Positions 43,493 through 55,400 of a stretch of DNA of 64,000 nucleotides are shown in pieces. Both the position numbers and the translations under genes were made by a program. Source of the DNA: Dromiciops gliroides (taxonomy: Eukaryota; Chordata; Mammalia; Microbiotheria; Microbiotheriidae); assembly GCF_019393635.1 (NCBI RefSeq), contig NC_057862.1, positions 153,606,562 to 153,670,561 on the forward strand, in the 5' to 3' direction. The notes under the pieces were generated by a model. That model had not been told where the DNA came from and searched no databases. It was given only the letters and a program-made list of their open reading frames with translations. Each line of letters begins with the position of its first letter. The stretch's first letter is position 1.

Positions 43493-46400
43493 GTTAGGCA
43501 AGAGGGAGCTGGTTGGAGAGTTCTGGGGACTTGGGGGATTCTATTTTCTGTGCCCTAATGCTTTTCCTCTGAGATTATCTTGAATGTACCTAGTTGTTTG
43601 CATGTTGCCACTCCCTGTAAAAGTGCACAAGAATCATATCTTTGCTTTTGTTTGTATTCCCAGCATCTGACAAATAGGAAGAGTTTCATAAATACTTGTT
43701 GACTGACTTACTGACAGTTACCTATTCTGCTTATCCATGATAAGCCCTGTGCTCTAAATGGGGGACCCTAAGTAGCCACCAGGCACTTAAAGAGCATTCA
43801 TCAATGTGGATAGGAAAGGGAGCTAAGGGTAGGAGGACAGAGACCCTTCAAACAAGTTTACTCTACTTCAAGATAGGGAATCTGGTCGAAATGGATCAGG
43901 TCCACCCAGACCCCCAGGTGGAAATGGGATCACAAAACTAGTAATAGGGTTCTTATCTGGGTTGAACAGGACCACACATTGTGGGGAGAGAGTGAGGAGC
44001 CTGAACCTGGAGCCTAGGGCTGATTTATTCTACTGGGAAGTAGGAGGGGGAGAAAAGGGGAAATTACTGGGAATTGGCAGCTAGTTGATATTCAAACTCT
44101 CCCTTGGCAGGGAAAAGGGTTTTGAGCTGTTCCTGCTGGTCTTACTCTTTCTGGGTCATTCGGAGGTTTTGAGCTTCTCAGGGGCTTTGCTCAGTGGAGT
44201 GGAGAGGCTAATGGGGCCATTACGGAAACCACTGAGCAAAGCCCCTGAGAAGCTAATGGGAGCAAAGTCCAGCAACCATCTGCAGGTAGCAACCATTGGG
44301 CTATAAAAAGAGTAAGAATTCTTATTAACTAATGCTAATCCAAACCTCTATCTGCCTCAATTTCCTCAACTGTAAAGTGGGAATACTAATAGTAGCTATC
44401 TCCCAGAACTGCTTAGAGCATCAAATGAGATAATACTTACAAAACATATAGTGCACTTAATAAAGGTTCCCTTTGTACTCTTGTTCCCCTTTCCCTATAA
44501 TTCCTGCTACCTCTGTGATTGTTTCAGTAAGTGCTTTCTGTTTGAAATTATCCATCTACTGGCTTGGCCTGGGAGAATCATGGAAAAGTAGACTCAGAAC
44601 TATAATGTGAATAGACAGAAGGCCCTAAAAGAATTATGATTCTGGGGGGGCAGCTAGATGGCACAGTGGATAAAGCACCAGCCCTGGAGTCAGGAGGACC
44701 TGAGTTCAAATCTGGCCTCAGACACTTGACACTTACTAGCTGTGTGACCCTGGGCAAGTCACTTAACCCTCATTGCCCTGCAAAAACAAAACAAAACAAA
44801 ACAAAACCACCCAAAAAACCAAAAAGGAATTATGAGTCCGGCTTTAATTTTCAGGGGGCCTGTTTGAAGGGGGTGGTCCAGATTGTATATGGGTGGTAAG
44901 TAGCCTTTGCCCCATCATTACCTACATTCTATCTTACTAGTCATACTTGTTAAACCCATCCACACACTCCATCCACCCAGTAAACTAGGTGAGAGCTGTG
45001 AGCAACCATAGTCATTCATTTTCCTTTTAGAACAACATCATCTAAGAGGCTGTGGGAATTTACATTGTGGGGAGCTTCCAAGTGTGAAGGGTTTTGAAAC
45101 AGGCAGTACCTTGGGCACTCACTATCTACGTGACCATGGCCAAATCCATTATCTCATCTGTGAAGTTACAGTGTTGGGCTTGATGGACTCTTAAGGTCCC
45201 CCTAGTTCTAAATCGCTGTTTCTATGGTGTCAAGAGTGACTGCTCCTCCCCATGACAAGTCCTGCTTCTTTCCTCCCTCCTCCCCCCGCAGGGAGTGGGT
45301 CCATTGATCCGGACGAGCTCCGCACAGTGCTGCAGTCTTGCCTGAAGGAGAGTGCCATCTCCCTGCCAGATGAGAAGCTGGATGACCTCACCCTGGCCCT
45401 TTTTGAATCAGCCGACAAAGACCAAAGTGGCTCCATCACCTTTGAGGAGCTCCGGGACGAATTAGACAACTTTCCTGAGGTCATGGAAAACTTAACCATC
45501 AGGTACTATTGCCTTGCTTGGAGCACACACATCCATCTCAGACCAACTCTCCCTCCCCAAGTGCCCTCACCTCAGGCTGAATGTGATGCTAACATATCAC
45601 TCACAGCCTGAATGTCATCATGTTACCATTTCTCTTTGGCCCTCTGTGTATACTGTGCTCTGTTTATGCACTCTGTTCATCTTAGACCAATTCATCAAGA
45701 TTGGCCTTATTGGGTACTTACCATGTGCCAAGGACTATGCTAGGTACTGGGATACAGATAACAGAAGTCAGAAAGCCTCTTCCCTTCACGCAGCTTACAC
45801 TCTACTAAATGGGGACACAACAAGCAAATATGGGATATATGCTATATAAATACATAGTGACTAGGAGTGGGGAAAGAGTACTAAGAACTGAGACTAAAGG
45901 TCTCTTGAAGGAGATACTTATCTAGGAACTTAGTCTAAGTGCTAAGTGTAGGGGAGGCTAATGGGATCTTTATAGAAGACCAGCAATTAATTGGAACCAA
46001 GTCTAGCACTCTTTAGAAGGCCCGAGCCACATATATGCATATATATATATATATATATATATATAGTCAGAATTCTTACTATCTAATGCTAATCTTAACC
46101 TCTATCTGACTCAGTTTCCCCAACTGTAAAATGGGACGAATAATTGCAGCTCCCTCCCAGGATTTTTGTGGGAATCAAATAAAATAATATTTGTAAAGCA
46201 CTTAGGATAGTGCCTGGCACACAGTAGGTACTTAATAAGTGTTTATTGATTGATTGATTAAGCTCCTTCACAGCATGTACATTGTACTTTAGATAGCTGT
46301 TGGACTATCTGGCCAAATGCAATCAGGTTCATATTAAGGCTTTCTGACAATGGTGATGATCATGATCTGTTCTCATTGGATTATCTTCCTTGGTGTTTGC

Positions 46401-49400
46401 TAGATCAGCCCATTCATGGGTTTGTAAACTTTGTATATTATCTGCCCCATCATTTACTAATCTTACAAATGAGAGATATTGTATCTTCTCCAATTTGTGG
46501 GTTATCTGTTATGCAGACACAGTGGGTAATGAGACTGTAATCAAGAAGACCTGAGTTCAAATCCCACTTCAGAAACTTACTGGCTGTGTGACCATAGGCA
46601 ACTTACTTCACCTCTATTTGCCTCAGTTTCCTCAACTGTAAAATTGGGATAATAATAGCATCTATCTCCCAGGCTTGCCATGAGGGTCAAATGAAATAAT
46701 ATGTGTAAAGTTCTTGGCACACAGTAGGATTGAATAAATGTTTCCTTCCTTTGTTCCTTAATTTTTTCCCTTCCATGTAGATGATACATTGTATAGTTTA
46801 TCCATTTTGTTGTTTGTTCACTTTTATTATTATTCATGGCATACCAAGGTTTTCTTTCTCTTTTTCTCTTATTCCCTGAATTCACTCATCAGCCTTTTCC
46901 CCATAACCAGGTGCCCTCTCCAATGAACAGAAACCACTTTTCCTTTTCACAGTGCAGCCAATTGGCTGAAGCCTCCATCCTCCAAGAAAACGTCACAGAT
47001 GCCCCGCCACCTTACCTCAGCATACTGGCATAACAACAGTGGCAAGCTGGCCATTCTGGCAGCCTACATCGGGCTCAACATTCTGCTCTTCACCCTGGCA
47101 GCCTTGAAGCACCAGTCCTTTGGAGCCAGTATCATGGTGGCCAAAGGCTGTGGCCAATGTCTGAACTTCAACTGCAGTTTCATTGTGGTGAGGACTAGAT
47201 GGAATTTCCTTCTGGAGGTCATGGGAAAGTAGTTGGATGGGAAGGAATGGAGAGGAAAGAAAGGGGAAGGTCTCAGATGTAGCCTTAGCACCCCAGGATT
47301 GCTCAGCTGCCTGAGCTGAGGTCTTTTCCTTAGTTTGGAGAAATATACAGTCATTTACTCAAGGATGAAGAGGTGGGGATGGTAGAGACTTAAGAAAAGA
47401 TGGGGGAATGCCCCCCCAAATATAGATAATTTTTAATTATCTGTGATTACTGGAGACAGCAAATTAAGTTTTCAAAAAATTCTGACTTTAATTTGGTCAG
47501 TAGTCTCACCTCCTCTTTCCAAGCATGTCTTTTATTTATTTATTTGTTTGTTTGTTTGTTTGTTTGTTTGTTTTTGGTGAGGCAATTGGGGTTAAGTGTC
47601 TTGCCTAGGGTCACACAGCTAGTAATTGTTAAGTGTCTGAGGCCGGATTTGAACTCAGGTCCTCCTGAATCCAGGACTGGTGCTCTATCCACTGCACCAC
47701 CTAGCTGCCCCCTTTTATTTATTTTGAAAGATTTCCTTGGTTATTATTATGAATTTAACATGTATCAACACACATTATTTCCTTATGCAATACACAGAAA
47801 AAGAAGATTGTATATGACACCATGAACCTGAATTATATTAATTTTTTTAAAGCATATTTTAAATTTAACTTGGTAGTTCCATCACTGTCCTATTCTGAAC
47901 TTCTTTCTATTCTTTTCTCTGCATTTCTTTCTGTTTTTTCTTTTCTTCTTTTTTATCATTATTACTATTCACCCACTCCCTAGAATTTGTCGTTGTTGTT
48001 GTTATTAATGTTCAATTATTTCAGTCATGTCTGACTCTTTGTGATCCCATTTGGGGTTTCCCTGGCAAAGATACTGGAGCGATTTGCCTTATCCTTCTCC
48101 AGCTCATTTTACAGATGAGGAAACTGAGGCAAACAGGGCTGAATGATTTGCCCAGGGTCACATAGTGTCTGAGGCCAGACTTGAACTAAGAAAGATGTCT
48201 TCATAACTCCAGGCTTGGTCTTCTATCCACTATTCCACTTAGCTACCAACCCCACCTAGGATTTCCCCCCTTCACACACACACACTCACACTCACACACA
48301 CACACTCACACCCTCCCTTATAACAAATAAGTGTAGTCGACAAAACAAATTAACACATCTACCACAACTGAGAATGTATGCTTCATTTTGGATCTCTACC
48401 TTCTTTCTGCCAAGACAGCCTTCATTTGGGAAGGTGAGATGAAATCAGGGGGTAACAATTTAGGAAAAATCCAGGCTTCAGACATTGGAAAATGGGTCTA
48501 GGCCTGTTTCCAGCTCTGCTACTTACTACCAGGATGACTTTGGGGAAGTCTCAGGGAATCAGTGTTCTCATCTGCAAAAGAAGGGGTTAGACTGGTGGCT
48601 TCTGGGGTTCCTTACAGCTCTAGATCCATGATTATACATGTGCATATTTGCAAGTTGCTTGGTAACATGAATTTCCAAAATTCATATATCTCCTGAGTAA
48701 AATTTGGGCAGGTGGAGAAGAGCCTTGGAAGGCATCCCAAGAAAGCAGGATGGCATGAGCAATGGCCCAACTTGTCAGGCAGCAGTAAACTTAGCTAGAA
48801 TAGAGATTTCATGTTGGAGAATAATGGGGCAGGAGCTGGTGGGGGGGTATGTTTGGGAAGGGCGAGTGAGGTCACACCACCCGCATAGGATGAAGAAGAG
48901 CCAAGGAATTTTAAATGCCAGGCAGTCATTTGGGTTTTATCTTATAGATTCCGGGGACTCCGTGTCAGTCCCTGAGCAGGGGATGGAAGTGACAAAAACA
49001 GTACTGTCAGAACCTGGCTGGCCTAGGAGGATGGAGTAAGGCTATTTCCAGGGAGCAGTGCAAAGGGAACAGAGAGAGGCACAGGTGTGAAGACATTACT
49101 GCTTCTTTTTCTCCCCCCACTCTCACCCCATGGCCTTCCTAGGTGCTGATGCTGCGGCGTTGTCTCACCTGGCTAAGGGCCACGTGGGTGGCCCGAATTT
49201 TCCCATTGGACCAGAATGTCGAGTTCCACCAGCTCATTGGTTATGTGGTAGTTGGATTTACACTTGTACACACTGCTGCCCATGTGGTCAACTTCGGTAA
49301 GTTTCTGCTCCTAAGACCTCACCTTCCCAAGTAAGACCACCTGGCATCTCATCATTCTCGCAGGCCCCCCCCCCATCCACTTCATTCTAATCATGTCATT

Positions 49401-52400
49401 CTTCCACTAAGTAAGTTCCAGTGGCTCCCTATTACCTCTAAGTGCAAATGCAAAGTACTCTTTTTTGACATTGAAAACCTCCTCTGACCTGCTTCAAATC
49501 TCTTTTTCCAATCTTATTACACATTATCCCATTATATCTACTCTACAATCCATTTGAACCAGCCTTATTACTGTTTCCTGTATACAAGGTGACCCCAAAA
49601 GTCATGAAGGGGATTCTATACTTAATAACTCCTTTATTTTTTGTTTTTAATTTACAATCCCATAGCATCATATACAGTATATATAGGAAATGGATTCATA
49701 TTATGTGTGAAAAATAAAATCTTATAAATGGTAAAAAATAAAGAAAAATATTTTTTGACAAGTTATTATTATTATTATTTGGTGAGGCAATTGAGGTTAA
49801 GTGACTTGCCCAGGGTCACACAGCTATTACGTGTTAAGTGTCTGAGGCTGGATTTGAACTCAGGTCCTCCTGAATCCAGGGCTGGTGCTTTATCCACTGC
49901 ACCACCTAGCTGTCCCAAAAGTCATGATGTTGTTTTTGTTTTTGTTTTTAATAGAATTTTATTTTCCAAAATATATGTAAAAACAAAATTTTAACATCAA
50001 TTTTTTAAAAACTTTGTGTTCCAACTTCTCTTCCCCCCTCCATTTCCACCCCCCACCCACAAGAACTCAAGCAATTCAAACTAAGTTATGCATGAGTAGT
50101 CATGGAAAAATCCCCATACTAGCTAGTTGTGAGAGAAAACAGTCAAAAAACCCAAAACTTCAGATTAAGGAATTGTTGAAGAGGAAATGAAAAAAAAAAT
50201 TTTAATGTGTTTCCATCTGTTTCCAGATAATATCAGTTCTTTCTCTGCAGATGGGCTGAAATCTTCATAAGTCTTTCAGGGTTATATTGGATCATTGCCT
50301 TGCTGAAAAAGTCATGATGTTTTAATAACTTGTCAAGGGGGCAGCTAGGTGATGCAGTGGATAGATAGAGCACCAGCCCTGGATTCAGGGGGACCTCAGT
50401 TCAAATCCGGCCTCAGACACTTGACATTTACTAGTCGTATGACCCTGGGCAAGTCACTTAACCCTCATTGCCTTGCCAAAAAACCCCAAAAACCATCATG
50501 ATTTTTGGCTCAGCCTGTACAACATTCCATTTCCTTTCTGCATTCCTGTGCATTGGGTTTCCAGCCTCCCCTCTGCCTTTCAGAATCCCTAGTTTTTTCA
50601 AGTGTACCTCCTCCACGAAGCTTTTACTGATCCTCTACCCCTGTTATAAGGGCCATCCCTTCCAAACACCTTGTATATATTCTGTAGAGGCCTAAATATA
50701 TACGTGTAAAATCCCTGATGGTAGGAACCATTTCAATTGTTATTGCATCCCCAGCACTAGGTATTAAATAGATACTTGCTGATCAAGTGATTGATCACAG
50801 GCATTGAGTTTATTGACAATTTTGTTCCCCATACTAACAAAGGAGAACAAAGACTGACATAACTCCAAATAACAGACAATCAGAAGAGGTAGGAGTATCA
50901 TAAACTGTCCTTTATCTAGTAAGGTTGAAGAATGCAGGGATTCTATTTGATTTGATGTTCTAACTAAGAGTCTATAGCTGGGGCTTGCAACCCTTTGTGC
51001 AATGGTATTTCAAACTGTCATTTCCTTACTCCCTTGTGAGGGGTCCCTCCTTTGGGATGAAGAAGAAGGAATTTTCTGCATTTCTGTTATTGTTTTTGGA
51101 CATGCTGACAGAACTCCTTGGCAGCACAGTATAGTCTCTGTGAAGACGTTGACATTGGCTTGGGTATTTACAGAGGAGGAAGGGCTATCTCCAGTTGCTT
51201 ACAGAGATCTCATTCAGGGTGGCCCAACCACCTTGACTGGCCTAATGGGGAAGAAGTCACAAAACTATGACTTAGGTCACGTAAAACCAGGAGGATTATT
51301 TTGAAGGAACAGGAGAGTAATTAGCCTCAGGAGAGAGGGGTGCATTGGGGCTGTTTTCAAGAATCTGGATGCTTATTATGTGGAAGAAGCCTTAATATAT
51401 TTCTATTTGGCCCCAGGGCATAACTAGGAGCAGTAGGTTGGTATGACATGGAGGTAGATTATGTATAGGTGTTGAAGGAGGAAGAAGAGGAGGAGGAAGA
51501 GAAGGAAAAAGGAAAAGGAAAAAAGGAGAAGGAGAAGAAGAAAAGAAGAAAAAGAAGAAAAGAAGGAGAAGAAGGAGGAGAAGGAGGAGAAGAAGGAGAA
51601 GGAGAAGAAGGAGAAGGAGGAGAAGAAGGAGAAGAAGGAGAAGGAGAAGGAGAAGGAGAAGGAGAAGGAGAAGGAGAAGGAGAAGGAGAAGGAGAAGGAG
51701 AAGGAGAAGGAGAAGGAGAAGGAGAAGAAGAAACTTTCTAATAGTCAAAGCTACCACAAAACGAAAAGGCCTTTCTCAGTGTGAGGTGAATTCTCCATCA
51801 CTGGAGGTCTTCAATCAAAGCTCAAGGACCACTAACCAGGGGTGTTCCTATTCAGTTGTAGGACAAGCTGGATGGCTTCTGGAGTCCTTTCCAAATCTAA
51901 GATTCCATGATTCTGAGTCTGTTTTTGATGCCATCTGCCTCCCTTCCCTTTTTAGTGTTTTTCCTCCTGCTTTCAGTTCCCATTTCCTCCCCAGTGATGA
52001 GTGCCCCTCTGCTGCCAAAATCTACTCAGTCAAGAGGTCATCTGATAAAATATTCATACCAAGGTGCTAATGACTTTGTGTGTTCCCCTCCAATGGGAAG
52101 GGGAAGAGAACAATTTTTAAAAAGGAGTCTAGATATTACAAGACAATGTCAAACCCTAAGGTGGTACAATGAAAAGAGTGGTAATTCTAGAGGCAGATAA
52201 TCCAGGTTCAAATCTGGTCTCAGACACTTGCTACTTGTTTGAACTGCATAGTTCTCTTCTTTAAAAATATTTATTTATTTATTTCATTAAATATTTCCCA
52301 ATTATACATAAATATATTTTTCACTTTTTAATATTTTTAGTTCCAAATTCTCTCCATTCCTCCCTCCCCTCCCCCATTCCCTTAAAGGGCAAGCAATAGG

Positions 52401-55400
52401 ATATTGGTTATACTTGAGAAGTCATGCAAAATATATTTCCATATTAGCCATGTTGCAAAAGAAAATGCACACACATCCCAACACCACCAATGACAAGAAA
52501 AATTAAGAAAGTTTTAAAATCCTGCTTCAATTTTCTCTCAAAGTTTATCGTTCTATCTCTGGAGGTGAATAGCATTTTTTGTCACGAATTCTTTGGGATT
52601 GTCTTGGATCATTGCTTTGATCAGAATAGTTGTCTTTCACAGTTGATTATCTTTACAATATTGCTGTTTACTGTACAATGTTCTCCTGGTTCTGCTCACT
52701 TCACTTTGCATCAGTTCATATAAGTCTTTCCAGGTTTTTCTGAAATCATCCTGTTCATCATTTCTTATTGCATGACAGTACTCCATCACAATCATATACC
52801 ACATCTTGTCCAGCCATTCCCCCAAATTGATGGGCATATCCTCAAATTCCAATTCTTTCTAATGCAAAAAGAGCTGCTTTATATATTTTTGTGCATATTT
52901 GTCCTTTCCCTTTTTCTTTGATCTCTTTGGGATACAAACCTAGTAGTGGTATTCCTGGGTCAAAGGGTATGCACAATTTTATAGCCCTTTGGACACAGTT
53001 CCAAATTGTTCTCCAGAATGGTTGGATCAGTTCAAACTCCACCAACAGTCATTAGTTGAACTTGGTAGTTCTTACCCTTCCTGGGCCTCAGTCTCTTCAT
53101 TGGTAAAATGAAGAAGTTGGACTAAATGATCTTTAAAGTCCCTTGTATTTCTACACGTGTGATCCTCTGATTAAGGGTGGAATTTCAGGCATTAAGGAGA
53201 AAGAGGTATCTTTGTGCTGAGGGAGCATGTCCTTTGGTCACACCACTGAGGTAGTGACATCTTTTGCCTATAGTTAAAGCTGTCTCACCATCTACAGAAC
53301 ATTAAGAACCATAGACAATCAGAAAGCCAAAAAGAACATGTGTCCTACACATATAATGATATTTACCATGAGGATTTGCCAACCCTTTCTGCAAGTTTCT
53401 CCTGCTTCTTCCAGCTCTAATAACATGAGCTGTGTATAATTACATCTAGGGTATAGATTTCTAATAAATTAATCATCGGTTTGAAGGCCTGTATTACTTA
53501 GAAGATTAGTCCTGTTCATAGTAACTATACTGAGGCTCCAACGTGAGCAGTAATATTTTAACAATCTATTCCCATTGCACTCATATGCAGGAACACCAGC
53601 TCTGGGCTATGGTGAAGGGAGGATGGACCTAAGCTCTGCCTTCCCCAATTTTTAGGGATATTCTAGGGATTCTTATGCCAAAACTAAACATTTTGGTGGA
53701 TGTTGTGCAACAGACCAGTGGCCAAATGTCCTATTGTCCAAACAGTCCTGCAGATGAAAGTTAGTGTGTGGTTTTCATTCTTTTTTTGACCTTCAATTTC
53801 CTTTTAATTCTATTTTATGGATATGTTTTGCTTTTATACTACCTTAACTCCAAATATCTTTGTCCTATTCCCTTTCCCCTATCCAGTGAGCTTTTCCTTG
53901 TAACAAAGAAGAAAAAAGGAAGAAAAAAACCATTTTTTAACAAAGTTTAAAAGTATTTTTTATTGCAGATAATGCATATACATTATTAGTAGAACTGGTT
54001 TCTTTCCCCAACTCTAAGATGATATAAAATACCTGATCTTATAATGATATTAACAAAAACTCCAAATGTTTTCATGTAACTATTTTTTTCAGTACCAGAT
54101 GATTTCATTTGGCTATATTTTCTATTTTAACCCATGCTTCTTCTCGTTCCTTCAGTTTTAGCTTCTCTTTAATTTTCTCTGCTTTAAATTGTTGCATGAG
54201 GTAATCAAATAGTTTTCGGTTCATCTCCACGAAGAAAACCCCCCAAATTATCCAACTCATTAGCCAAGTCTCACAAATTTTACAATGTCCACACCTGTAG
54301 TATCCTCTGCAAAGAAGGGAGAGAGGTACATTTTCTCAGCCCTTCCCTGGGACCACATTTATGTGGTCATTATAATTATCCAATTTATTTGTTGGTTATT
54401 ATTCTTTCCATTTACATTTGTAGCCATTGTATACATTCATTGATAACAGGATCTTGGATTTGGAGCTGAAGAGGACATTAGAGGCCATTTAGTCCAGTTC
54501 CCTTATTTTACAGATGAGGAAACTGAGACCCAGAGAGGTTAAATTACTTGTCTGAGGTCATAGAGGTGTCAGAGGTAGGATTCGAGCCCTAGTCCTGGGA
54601 CTCCAAATTGTTCTTTCCACTATATCAAAGGCTCTTAAGATTTTTGTGTGCATGTGTTGTGGGCCCCTTGGGCAGTCTGGTGACTCCTCAAAATAATGTT
54701 CTTAATTAACTAAAGGAAATGCTAAATTTGTTAATCAGTCAGTCAAGAAATATTTGTTAAGTGCCAACTATGTGCCAGGCACTGTGCTAAGCACTGGGAA
54801 TTTAAAAAAAGAGAGACAAAAGATGATATCCCTGTCCTCAAAGACTTTACAATCTAATGGGGGGAGATAACAAGCAAACAAATATTTACAAATAAGCAAT
54901 ATATATGATAAATAGGAAACAATTAACAGAAGGAAGGTAGAAAATTAAGAGGGTTGGGAAAGGCTTTAGAAGAAGGATTTTTTAAAAAATTGTGAACCCT
55001 TCAAGGTAATTTAATATACTACTTATAATATTCTTTTAAAAAAATAATAAACATTTTTATTTAAAGTTTTGAGTTCCAAATTCTATCCCTCCTTCCCTTT
55101 CTCCCTTCCTCCTTCCTTGAGGTGGTAAGCAATCAGATATAGGTTATACATTTGCAATTATGTAAAACATTACCATATTAGTCATTTTGTATAAGAAAAT
55201 TTGAACAAAAGAAAAAAATCAAAGAAAGTGAAAAATAGCATGTTTCAGTCTGTGTTCGATAAATATCAGTTCTTTCTTTGGTGGTGGATAGTATACTTCA
55301 TTATTAGTCCTTTGGGATTGTCTTGAATTATTGTATTGATGAGAAAATTTAAGTCATTCACTGTTTTTCATTGAACAATATTGCTGTCATTGTGCACAAT

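Larger units (their letters stand above)
49585..50517. mobile_element. Mariner-like non-autonomous DNA transposon, itself interrupted
   Basis: TA at 49583-49584 and 50518-50519. The ends 'caaggtgaccccaaaagtca' (49585) and, read backward, 'caggctgagccaaaaatcat' (50517) are imperfect terminal inverted repeats of mariner type. An internal inverted pair 'ttgacaagttatta' (49757) / 'taataacttgtcaa' (50322) is also seen. It carries one L1 end and two SINEs, and encodes no transposase. Confidence 0.7.
49380..50800 (+). mobile_element. L2 LINE relic split by a mariner-like element
   Basis: Left part 49380-49584: 'cagtggctccctattacctc', 'cctctgacctgcttcaaatc', 'ccagccttattactgtttcc'. Right part 50520-50800: 'tttctgcattcctgtgcatt', 'tgtacctcctccacgaagct', 'catccccagcactaggtatt'. 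The order and continuity match the L2 3' region. Confidence 0.8.

Noticed and set aside
48704-49039. 111-codon open frame just upstream of a NOX5 exon
   Set aside because: Overlaps an ancient repeat-like segment, ends before the exon acceptor and does not match NOX5.
51392-51757. Long Leu-rich (minus) and Glu/Gly-rich (plus) open frames
   Set aside because: They translate the GGAGAA purine repeat. No protein family, start context or exon signals.
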